64,000 nucleotides of DNA from NCBI GenBank assembly GCA_024349245.1, contig JALDNG010001325.1, forward strand, positions 55,195 to 119,194, written 5' to 3'. This document shows, piece after piece, positions 9,975 through 21,400 of the stretch (positions are counted from its first letter, which is position 1; each line of letters opens with the position of its first letter). The position numbers were made by a program, and so were the translations under genes. Origin of the DNA: Neodontobutis hainanensis. Taxonomy: Eukaryota > Chordata > Actinopteri > Gobiiformes > Odontobutidae. The notes under the pieces were generated by a model. That model searched no databases and had not been told where the DNA came from. It was given only the letters and a program-made list of their open reading frames with translations.

Positions 9975-12001
9975 TTAATGAAAGAGGCTCGTACACCTTT
10001 GAATACATGCTGGTTAAATCTTGATGAGAATTTTTTAATTTTTAATGATCAATTCATACAAACATTCAAGTTCTTTTGCAAGAAATTGTTAACTCAACCT
10101 GGAAAAATCTTATTTAAAATGGAATTGTAAATATGGTGTGTTTCTGAGATGATAAATCCAAAATTATGGTCATGTAATCTATTAAAGCATGAAGACGATA
10201 GCAGTTGAAATTGAGATGAATGTTTCTGTGGAAATAGTTTGCGTCGTATTGTTGCACAAGTTTTAAACTGGTTCTGAACGATCTTTTAACTATGAATATA
10301 ACGCACAAAAGTTGAATTAAATAAACAACTAAGTTGTTAAGAACGTATCTGGTTTTGTATATGGATTGTAAAAGTCTAGTTTTAACGTTTATATTAATTT
10401 TTGTTTTCTTGAGGACATATCACAAGCCTTTGAAAAATATATTTACTGTAAAAATCATCTTCATAAAACAGCAATCTCAGAAGTCGAAAGATGAATCGTT
10501 GAGCATTCTAAAAATTTTAAATAAAAATTGTGTTTAAAAACAAAATAGCATCTTCTATATCGAGTGTTTACTTGATAGGACCCCTCAAAATGGGTGAATG
10601 GGAAATCTTATCTTCTCATAATAACAGGTTATTTTAAATCTACATTTTTATAATTCGTTATTATCAAAGATTCTTATACTAAAGATTAAATCTTATCATA
10701 TTCTTAGTAATAAGATATGGATTATCGTTGAAGGATATATTTTAAAAAATATTTGTCGATATTAAATCCAATTTATGAGAATGCTTGCAATTATCTGATT
10801 TAAAAAAGAGGAGACAGAATAAGATATAAAAACATTGGATCACTTCCTGTTTTTTAACGTCACACGATCCTGAGACATTTTTATATCTTTTGAAGGCATC
10901 TTATACAGTAGAAACGACTGCATATAGACGATACTGGACCTTTTAAAGACAAATTTTATCAGGTGTCAGTTGTCATGCATTTAAAGCTGCTTGAAACCGC
11001 GATAGTAACCCATCTAGATACCAAAAGTACTGTTCACTTAACCGAAGTCAGGTGACTCATCCTGGTATTCCAGATTTCATGTTTAAAGGTCATTAAACTG
11101 TTTTACATGCAAAGAATTCAAATCATTCGCAAGACCATTTTAATTTAATCCTGCGAAATAAACTCAGTATCATCGCTATACTAATGAGGAGGTTTAAATG
11201 CTGATCGATATTTAAGGAGAATATCTGTTTAAAAGGCATAAATCATCCTATGATATCAGATATTTCTTCATAATTCTGATGTGTTTACAAGGAGTGGATC
11301 AATCATCAACTGGCTGCACTCCTTCAAATTTGATGGAATGAGAAATTATTTTTTATCGATGCAAATTTAATTTGGTCAGACATTTGATGGAAACCCTATT
11401 TTTAGGAATGTCAAAAAAGTCTTATAATGAATTATGCCTTGTAAATAAAACATTTGACAAAATTAAGGATGTATGATGCAACAATAAAAACAATAAATTT
11501 CATAAAACTGTTGATTGTAATAAACTAAATTGGTCTATTTTCTCATGAGGAGATTGCTGGTAACAAGATTAAAAGGAATTGTGCTTGCCATTTCGGAATT
11601 AAATAGACGGTCGGAAAAACGAAACAACAAAATCTTTCAGAAAAAGAACATCAGGACTATGATAATCTAAGCCAACTACTAACACTGAGATTAGCCTGAT
11701 ATCAAAAGCTCAATGATATAAAAAGCTCCTTTCAAGAACTTATTTTATGTATTTTTTCGAGATTCATGTGGACGATGTTTTATGACTTATATGTTGTTTA
11801 GTTTTACTCAAGGGCGAAGAAAGATTGTAACTATATCCTCAATTATAAATAGATTGACAAAATCAAAAGAGAAAAGACACTGTTTTATTAGAGTTGATTC
11901 AAGATGACAGCAAAAAATCATTTTATCGGGTTCGTCAAATTGATGCTTAATGTCTGGATAAATGTCAAAATTTCACGCGCCAGAAACTTAGGTGTTCTTA
12001 T
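9975..12001. other. AT-rich flank up to the satellite, nothing recognised
   Basis: Two short frames (10114-10308 minus and 10334-10537 plus) are Ile/Phe/Leu/Lys-rich and look like chance. No tandem repeat, RNA gene or mobile element was recognised. Confidence 0.4.
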
Positions 12002-12046
12002 GGGTTGAAACGAACAACCCTTAACAGATTGTAATCTACAAGGGTT
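12002..12046. repeat. overlapping short inverted repeats (alternative hairpins)
   Basis: GGGTTG (12002-12007) is the exact reverse complement of CAACCC (12015-12020). AACCCTT (12016-12022) is also the exact reverse complement of AAGGGTT (12040-12046), with a nested AGATT/AATCT pair inside that second stem. The middle segment can therefore pair with either side, which gives two mutually exclusive hairpins. The element lies about 400 bp outside the satellite edge. No function can be assigned; a chance occurrence is possible. Confidence 0.4.
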
Positions 12047-12419
12047 TGAAAGGAGACAGTTTTATTTGGTTTTTCTAAATATACGTTCAGATAATGATAA
12101 TGGGCCTCCTAAAAAACATTAAGTAAACAGGGTCAACCTAGATTTCTTTAAGGAAACACGAAGCCAAAAAATTAAGTCTCCTCAAGACCGCAGAGGGTAG
12201 GATGAAGTTTTATAAACTGTTAATCAAACAATAACAGTATTCAGACTTCCTTATATGGATATGTACAGAAAATTCATCCAAATACGGCGAAAATGCCTGT
12301 ATACAGTGCCTTTCAGTTAGCGAATAATTTTAACCTCTTTGAATAGGTTCTGTTTTTATATTTCAATAGCTTACTGTTCTCAAAAAAAAATTTTCAAAAT
12401 CACATAGTGTATCTATGGT

Positions 12420-12720
12420 GGCAGTTTATAGTTAAAATAATCAATGAATATCAATTTTCATATTTTTTTCATTTTTTTGAAAAATCGATTAATTCAACCT
12501 GATTGAATGGTTTTACTTCAGCATTTGGCAGATAAATATAACACATTCATATGTTGTTCTTGAAGTTCTAAATTTATTTTGAAAATTTTATCAATAATAT
12601 CAATGTTTTCAAATTATTTAAGTTAGTCAAAAATGTATTTAATCAAATTTTAGCAAAATCATATTTTTATCACATATACTTCAAAGTAACAATTTCAACA
12701 CAAAACATATTTAATAAATC
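12420..12720 (+). repeat. eroded outermost satellite units
   Basis: From about 12,541 the order of landmarks matches the array monomer: CACATTCATATGTTGTTCTTG, then TTTTATCAATAATATCAATG, then TTTTCAAATTAT, AGTCAAAAAT and TTTTAGCAAAATCATA. There are many substitutions and small indels. Before it, about 12,430-12,500 carries a weaker match (TCAATGAATATCAAT, TTGAAAAATC). These are the most diverged recognisable copies and mark the outer edge of the array. Confidence 0.6.
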
Positions 12721-13000
12721 TACTGTTAATTAATATTTAATCTTCTAAGGGAAGAATCATAGACCTCATAATATTATTTAACAAGCTGAAGATTAATGAA
12801 TAAAAATAACCAACCATAATTCTTAACTTAAATTTGTGATAGTTCCATTAGATTGTATTTTTTTCTGCAGATCTGTTAATTTTAAGAATAAATGTTAAGG
12901 TCAATATATAATGAGAAATTAATTTAAGATTTATAAATGAATACATAATTTTAGAAAAATCGGCTTTAAAATTTGAGATTTTGGCAAATCATTCATATGA
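12721..13000. other. non-satellite or unrecognisably decayed spacer in the array edge
   Basis: About 280 bp here do not align by eye to the monomer, although satellite units lie on both sides. This may be an old insertion, or units decayed past recognition. It contains no open frame or element that I recognise. Confidence 0.4.
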
Positions 13001-13189
13001 AATCAACAAAAATTCATACATTTTTTCAAAATATTGATTTCTAATAATACAATAATTTTCAAATTATATTTTGAGGAAAAATTAATACATAAATTTTAGC
13101 AAAATTTCAACGATTTCTTTATTTGAAAATAATGAATCAATACTTTTTAAAAATCCTAGACAAATTTTCTGTATGTTATGTTTTTTTTT
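13001..13189 (+). repeat. degenerate satellite monomer
   Basis: It keeps the monomer order (CATACATTTTTTCAAAATATTG, then TTCAAATTATATTTTGAGG, AATTAATACATAAATTTTAG, ATGAATCA and TTTTTAAAAATCC) with numerous changes. It directly precedes the first near-consensus unit at 13,190. Confidence 0.6.
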
Positions 13190-16100
13190 GAGTTAAATAC
13201 TTGATTTTATCAATAATATCAATGTTTTCAATTACGTAAATGATGACAAAAGACGTTAAGATCATAAATTTTCATCAAATTACTATGTAAAATCCTTTAT
13301 TCCAACGAAAATCCTCATTTTTATCCGTTTTTTCAAATCACATTCATATTCTTGTTCTTGAGTTAAATACTTGATTTTATCAATAATATCAATAAAGTTT
13401 CAAATTATATTTTGAGTCAAAAATTAATACATAAATTTTAGCAAAATCATATATTTGTGAAATTCAATGATCATCACTTTTTGAAAAATTCAACATTTGT
13501 CTGTTTTTCAAATCTCATTCATATGTCACTTGAGTTTTGAGTTAATACTTTGATTTTATCAATAATATCAATATCAATGTTTTCTAAATTATATGAGTCA
13601 AAATATAAATTTTTTAGCAAAATCATATATTTGCGAAATTCAATGGATCATCACTTTTTGAAAAATCCAATATTTTCGGTTTTTTCAAATCTCATTCATA
13701 TTCGTTAAATACTTGATTTTATCACATCAATTATCCTCAATGTTTTCAAATTATATTTTGAGTCAAAAAAGCCAAATATAAATTTTAGCAAAATCATATA
13801 TTTGCGAAATTCAATGGATCATCATTTTTGAAAAATTCAACATTTTTGTCGTTTTTTCAAATCCATAAATTAATTTGTTCGAGTTAAATACTTGATTTTA
13901 TCAATAATATCAATGTTTTCAAATTATATTTTGAGTCAAAAATTGAATATAAATTTTAGCAAATAAAATATTTGCGAAATTCAATGGATCATCATCACTT
14001 TTGAAAATCCAACATTTTTCCGTTTTTTCACAATTCATATTGCTGTTCATTTTTTGAGTTAAATACTTGATTTAAGAAAATATCAATGTTTTCAAATTAT
14101 ATTTTGAGTCAAAATATAGTCAATAAATTTTAGCATAATCATATCTGCAAATTCAATGGACAATCTTGAAACTAATTCAACTTTTGAAAAATCCAACATT
14201 GTTCCGTTTTTTCAAATCATTTCATATTTGCTTTCTTATGAGTTAAATACTTGATTTTATCAATAATATAATGTTTTCAAATTATATTTTGAGTCAAAAA
14301 TTAAAATATAAATTTTACAAAATCATATATTTGCGAAATTAATGATCATCACTTTTGAAAAATTCAACATTTTCCGTTTTTTCAAATCTCATTCATTCAA
14401 GCTGTTCTTGAGTTAAATACTTGATTTTATCAATATATCAATGTTTTCAAATTATATTTTGAGTCAAAAATTAATACACATAAATTTTAGCAAAATCATA
14501 TATTTGCGAAATTCAATGAATCATCACTTTTGAAAAAATCCTAACATTTTCCGTTTTTTTCAAAACATTCATTCATTGCTGTTCTTGAGTTAAATACTTG
14601 ATTTTATCAATAATATCAATGTTTTCAAATTATATTTTGAGTCAAAAATTAAATATAAATTTTAGCAAAATCATATATTTGCGAAATTCAATGGAATCAT
14701 CACTTTTTGAAAAATCCAACATTTGTCCGTTTTTTCAAATCACATTCATATTGCTGTTCTTGAGTTAAATACTTGATTTTATCAATAATATCAATGTTTT
14801 CAAATTATATTTTGAGTCAAAAATATAACATAATTTTAGCAAAATCATATATTATGAAATTCAATGATCATCACTTTTTGAAAAATCAACATTTTCCTGT
14901 TTTTTCAATCACATTCATATGCTTTCTTGGAGTTAAATACTTGATTTTATCAATAATATCAATGTTTTCAAATATTACTTGAGTCAAAAATTAATCATAA
15001 ATTTTGGCAAATCATAATTTGCGAAATTCACAAGTGGATCATCACTTTTGAAAATCCAACATTGTCCGTTTTTTCAAATCTCATTCATATTGCTTTTTTG
15101 AGTTAAATACTTGATTTTATCAATAATATCAATGTTTTCAAATTATATTTTGAGTCAAAATTAATACATAAATTTTAAACTGTAAATATCATATTTGCGA
15201 AATTCAATGGATCATCACTTTTGAAAATCCAACATTTGTCCGTTTTTTCAAATCATTATGAAATCAGTGATTCTTTGAGTTAAATACTTGATTTTATCAA
15301 TATATATCAATGTTTTCAAATTATATTTTGAGTCAAAAATTAATACATAAATTTTAGCAAAATCATATATTTGCGAAATTCAATGAATCGATCACTTTTT
15401 GAAAAATCCTTTCAAGAAAATCACATTCATATTGCTGTTTTGAGTTAAATTGATTTATCAATAATATCAATGTTTTCAAATTATATTTTGAGTCAAAAAT
15501 TAATACATAAATTTTAGCAAAATCATATATTTGCGAAATTCAATGGATCATCACTTTTTAAAAATTCAACATTTGTCCGTTTTTTCAAATCAAAGTCATA
15601 TTGCTTTTGAGTTAAATACTTGATTTTATCAATAATATCAATGTTTTCAAATTATATTTTGAGTCAAAATTAATACAAATATATAAATTTTAGCAAATAT
15701 ATATTTGCGAAATTCAATGGATCATCACTTTTTGAAAATCCAACATTTTAAATGTTTTTTAAAATCTCATTCTCATATTACATATTGCTGTTCTTGAGTT
15801 AAATACTTGATTTTATCAATAATAGCAATGTTTAAAATTATATTTTGAGTCAAAAATTAATACATAAATTTTAAAAATCATATATTTGCGAGAAAATTCA
15901 ATGGAAGGATCATCACTTTTTGAAAAATCCAACATTTGTCCGTTTTTTCAAATATATTGTCATATTCAAGTTAAATACTTGATTTTATCAATAATATCAA
16001 TGTTTTCAAATTATATTTTGAGAAAATTTAATACATAAAATTTTAGAGTAAAATCATATATTTGCGAAATTCAATGGATCATCACTTTTGAAAAATTCAA

Positions 16101-17050
16101 CATTTGTCCGTTTTTTCAAATCTCATTCATATTGCTTTTCTTGAGTTAAATACTTGATTTTATCAATAATATCAATGTTTTCAAATTATATTTTGAGTCA
16201 AAATTAATACAAATTTTAGCAAAATCATATATTTGCGAAATTCAATGGAACATTTTGAATCACTTATTGAAAGATCCTATTTTTCCGTTTTTTCAATTCA
16301 CATTCATAAATAAATTTGTTCTTGAGAAAATTGAAATTTTATCAAAATTTAATCAATATCATCACAATTGTTTTCAATATTTTGAGTCAAAATGTACATA
16401 AATTTTAGTAAATCAAATATTTTGCGAAATTCAATGGATCAATAATACTTTGAAAATCCAACATTTTTCCGTTTTTTCAAATCACATTCATATTGTTCTT
16501 GAGTTAAATACTTGATTTTATCAATAATATCAATGTTTTCAAATTATATTTTGAGTCAAAAATTAAACATAAATTTCAGAAATATCTATGAAGATCAAAA
16601 TTATGAATCATCACTTATTGAAAAATCCAATTTGTTTTTTTTTAAAATCACATTCATATTGCTGTTCTTGAGTTAAATACTTGATTTTATCAATAATATC
16701 AATAAAGCTAAATTATATTTTGAGTCAAAATTAATACATAAATTTTAGCAAAATCATATATTTGCGAAATTCAATGGATTCATCACTTTTGAAAAATCCT
16801 AACATTTTCCCGTTTTTTAAAATCACATTCATATTGATTTTTTTTGAGTTAAATACTTGATTTTATCAATAATATCAATGTTTTCAAATTATATTTTGAG
16901 TCAAAAATTAATACATAAATTTTAGCAAAATCATATATTTGCGAAATTCAATGGATCATCACGTTTTGAAAAATCCAACATTTTTCCGTTTTTTCAAATC
17001 AAAGTCATATTCATTTTTTTTGAGTTAAATACTATTATTAATCAATTAAA
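13190..17050 (+). repeat. heterogeneous outer zone of the array
   Basis: Units here carry many more small insertions, deletions and local scrambles than those further in. Examples are shortened units near 15,400-15,450, the altered unit at 16,290-16,400 and the poorly matching stretch at 16,570-16,640. From about 17,050 onward units become close to uniform. This is the usual profile of an array boundary, where exchange homogenises the interior more than the edge. Lower local sequence accuracy could give the same picture. Confidence 0.7.
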
Positions 17051-17447
17051 CAATGTTTTCAAATTATATTTTGAGTCAAAAATTAATACATAAATTTTAG
17101 TAAAATCATATATTTGCGAAATTCAATGGATCATCACTTTTTGAAAAATCCAACATTTGTCCGTTTTTTCAAATCACATTCATATTGCTGTTCTTGAGTT
17201 AAATACTTGATTTTATCAATAATATCAATGTTTTCAAATTATATTTTGAGTCAAAAATTAATACATAAATTTTAGCAAATCATATATTTGCGAAATTCAT
17301 TCAATGGATCATCACTTTTGAAAAATCCAACATTTGTCCGTTTTTTCAAATCACATTCATATTGCTGTTCTTGAGTTAAATACTTGATTTTATCAATAAT
17401 ATCAATGTTTTCAAATTATATTTTGAGTCAAAAATTAAAATATAAAT

Positions 17448-17473
17448 TTTCGCAAAATCATATATTTGCGAAA
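17448..17473. repeat. 9-bp inverted repeat inside the monomer (CGC subtype)
   Basis: TTTCGCAAA (17448-17456) and its exact reverse complement TTTGCGAAA (17465-17473) flank the 8-bp spacer ATCATATA. The same site occurs in other CGC-subtype monomers, for example 18315-18340. The commoner AGC subtype (TTTAGCAAA) breaks one base pair, and a CGCAAT/CTGCGAAA form breaks the innermost one. Dyad sites of this size suit a dimeric DNA-binding protein, but none is identified. Confidence 0.8.
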
Positions 17474-18239
17474 TTCAATGGATCATCACTTTTTGAAAAT
17501 CCAACATTTTTCCGTTTTTTCAAATCTCATTCATATTGCTTTTTTGAGTTAAATACTTGATTTTATCAATAATATCAATGTTTTCAAATTATATTTTGAG
17601 TCAAAAATTAATACATAAATTTTAGCAAAATCATATATTTCGAAATTCAATGGATCATCACTTTTGAAAAATTCAACATTTGTCCGTTTTTCAAATCTCA
17701 TTCATATTGCTTTTCTTGAGTTAAATACTTGATTTTATCAATAATATCAATGTTTTCAAATTATATTTTGAGTTAAAAATTAATACATAAATTTTAGCAA
17801 AATCATATATTTGCGAAATTCAATGAATCATCACTTTTGAAAAATCCAACATTTTCCGTTTTTTCAAATCTCATTCATATTGCTGTTTTTGAGTTAAATA
17901 CTTGATTTTATCAATAATATCAATGTTTTCAAATTATATTTTGAGTCAAAAATTAATACATAAATTTTAGCAAAATCATATATTTGCGAAATTCAATGGA
18001 TCATCACTTTTGAAAAATCCTACATTTTCCCGTTTTTTTAAATCACATTCATATTGCTGTTCTTGAGTTAAATACTTGATTTTATCAATAATATCAATGT
18101 TTTCAAATTATATTTTGAGTCAAAAATTAAAATATAAATTTTCGCAATATCATATATCTGCGAAATTCAATGGATCATCACTTTTTGAAAAATTCAACAT
18201 TTGTCCGTTTTTTCAAATCTCATTCATATTGCTGTTCTT

Positions 18240-18414
18240 GAGTTAAATACTTGATTTTATCAATAATATCAATGTTTTCAAATTATATTTTGAGTCAAAA
18301 ATTAAAATATAAATTTTCGCAAAATCATATATTTGCGAAATTCAATGGATCATCACTTTTTGAAAAATTCAACATTTGTCCGTTTTTTCAAATCTCATTC
18401 ATATTGTTGTTCTT
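18240..18414 (+). repeat. representative full-length 175-bp monomer
   Basis: This unit begins at GAGTTAAATAC and ends just before the next copy at 18415. Bases 1 to about 62 (through GAGTCAAAA) are nearly invariant in the whole array. The part around 63-82 varies between AATACATAAATTTTAGC, AAAATATAAATTTTCGC and shortened forms. The last 25 bases before the next unit are the most variable in length and sequence. This copy belongs to the CGC subtype, with the perfect inverted repeat at 18315-18340. Confidence 0.9.
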
Positions 18415-21400
18415 GAGTTAAATACTTGATTTTATCAATAATATCAATGTTTTCAAATTATATTTTGAGTCAAAAATTAATACATAAATTTTAGCAAAAT
18501 CATATATTTGCGAAATTCAATGGATCATCACTTTTTGAAAAATTCAACATTTGTCCGTTTTTTCAAATCATTCATATTCATTTTTTTGAGTTAAATACTT
18601 GATTTTATCAATAATATCAATGTTTTCAAATTATATTTTGAGTCAAAAATTGAATACATAAATTTTAGCAAAATCATATATTTGCGAAATTCAATGGATC
18701 ATCACTTTTGAAAAATCCAACATTTTTCCGTTTTTTCAAATCTCATTCATATTGCTGTTCTTGAGTTAAATACTTGATTTTATCAATAATATCAATGTTT
18801 TCAAATTATATTTTGAGTCAAAAATTAAAATATAAATTTTCGCAAAATCATATATTTGCGAAATTCAATGGATCATCACTTTTTGAAAAATTCAACAATT
18901 GTCCGTTTTTTCAAATCTCATTCATATTGCTGTTCTTGAGTTAAATACTTGATTTTATCAATAATATCAATGTTTTCAAATTATATTTTGAGTCAAAAAT
19001 TAATACATAAATTTTAGCAAAATCATATATTTGCGAAATTCAATGATCATCACTTTTTGAAAAATCTACATTTTCCGTTTTTTCAAATCACATTCATATT
19101 GTTTGAGTTAAATACTTGATTTTATCAATAATATCAATGTTTTCAAATTATATTTTGAGTCAAAAATTAATACATAAATTTTAGCAAAATCATATATTTG
19201 CGAAATTCAATGGATCATCACTTTTTGAAAAATCCAACATTTTTCCGTTTTTTCAAATCACATTCATATTGCTGTTCTTGAGTTAAATACTTGATTTTAT
19301 CAATAATATCAATGTTTTCAAATTATATTTTGAGTCAAAAATTAAAATATAAATTTTAGCAAAATCATATATTTGCGAAATTCAATGGATCATCACTTTT
19401 GAAAATCCAACATTTGTCCGTTTTTTTTCAAATCACATTCATATTGCTGTTCTGAGTTAAATACTTGATTTTATCAATAATATCAATGTTTTCAAATTAT
19501 ATTTTGAGTCAAAAATTAAATATAAATTTTAGCAAAATCATATATTTGCGAAATTCAATGGATCATCACTTTTGAAAAATCAACATTTGTCCGTTTTTTC
19601 AAATCACATTCATATTGCTGTTCTTGAGTTAAATACTTGATTTTATCAATAATATCAATGTTTTCAAATTATATTTTGAGTCAAAAATTAATACATAAAT
19701 TTTAGCAAAATCATATATTTGCGAAATTCAATGGATCATCACTTTTGAAAAATCCAACATTTTCCGTTTTTTCAAATCACATTCATATTGCTGTTCTTGA
19801 GTTAAATACTTGATTTTATCAATAATATCAATGTTTTCAAATTATATTTTGAGTCAAAAATTAATACATAAATTTTAGCAAAATCATATATTTGCAAATT
19901 CAATGATCATCACTTTTGAAAAATCCAACATTTTTCCGTTTTTTCAAATCATTCATATTGCATTTTCTTGAGTTAAATACTTGATTTTATCAATAATATC
20001 AATGTTTTCAAATTATATTTTGAGTCAAAAATTAATACATAAATTTTCGCAAAATCATATATTTGCGAAATTCAATGGATCATCACTTTTGAAAAATTCA
20101 ACATTTGTCCGTTTTTTCAAATCTCATTCATATTGCTGTTCTGAGTTAAATACTTGATTTTATCAATAATATCAATGTTTTCAAATTATATTTTGAGTCA
20201 AAAATTAATATAAATTTTAGCAAAATCATATATTTGCGAAATTTATTTGATCATCACGTATTGAAAAATCCAACATTTGTCCGTTTTTTCAAATCTCATT
20301 CATATTGCTTTTTTGAGTTAAATACTTGATTTTATCAATAATATCAATGTTTTCAAATTATATTTTGAGTCAAAATTAATACATAAATTTTAGCAAAATC
20401 ATATATTTGCGAAATTCAATGGATCATCACTTTTGAAAAATCCAACATTTTTCCGTTTTTTCAAATCTCATTCATATTGCTGTTCTTGAGTTAAATACTT
20501 GATTTTATCAATAATATCAATGTTTTCAAATTATATTTTGAGTCAAAAATTAATACATAAATTTTAGCAAAATCATATATTTGCGAAATTCAATGGATCA
20601 TCACTTTTTGAAAAATCCAACATTTTTCCGTTTTTTCAAATCTCATTCATATTGCTGTTCATGAGTTAAATACTTGATTTTATCAATAATATCAATGTTT
20701 TCAAATTATATTTTGAGTCAAAAATTAAAACATAAATTTTAGCAAAATCATATATTTGCGAAATTCAATGGATCATCACTTTTTGAAAAATCCAACATTT
20801 GTCCGTTTTTTCAAATCTCATTCATATTGCTGTTCTTGAGTTAAATACTTGATTTTATCAATAATATCAATGTTTTCAAATTATATTTTGAGTCAAAAAT
20901 TAATACATAAATTTTAGCAAAATCATATATTTGCGAAATTCAATGGATCATCACGTTTTGAAAAATCCAACATTTGTCCGTTTTTTCAAATCTCATTCAT
21001 ATTGCTTTTCTTGAGTTAAATACTTGATTTTATCAATAATATCAATGTTTTCAAATTATATTTTGAGTCAAAATTAATACATAAATTTTAGCAAAATCAT
21101 ATATTTGCGAAATTCAATGGATCATCACTTTTGAAAAATTCAACATTTGTCCGTTTTTTCAAATCTCATTCATATTCATTTTTTGAGTTAAATACTTGAT
21201 TTTATCAATAATATCAATGTTTTCAAATTATATTTTGAGTCAAAAATTAAATATAAATTTTAGCAAAATCATATATTTGCGAAATTCAATGAATCATCAC
21301 TTTTGAAAAATCCAACATTTGTCCGTTTTTTCAAATCTCATTCATATTCATTTTTTGAGTTAAATACTTGATTTTATCAATAATATCAATGTTTTCAAAT

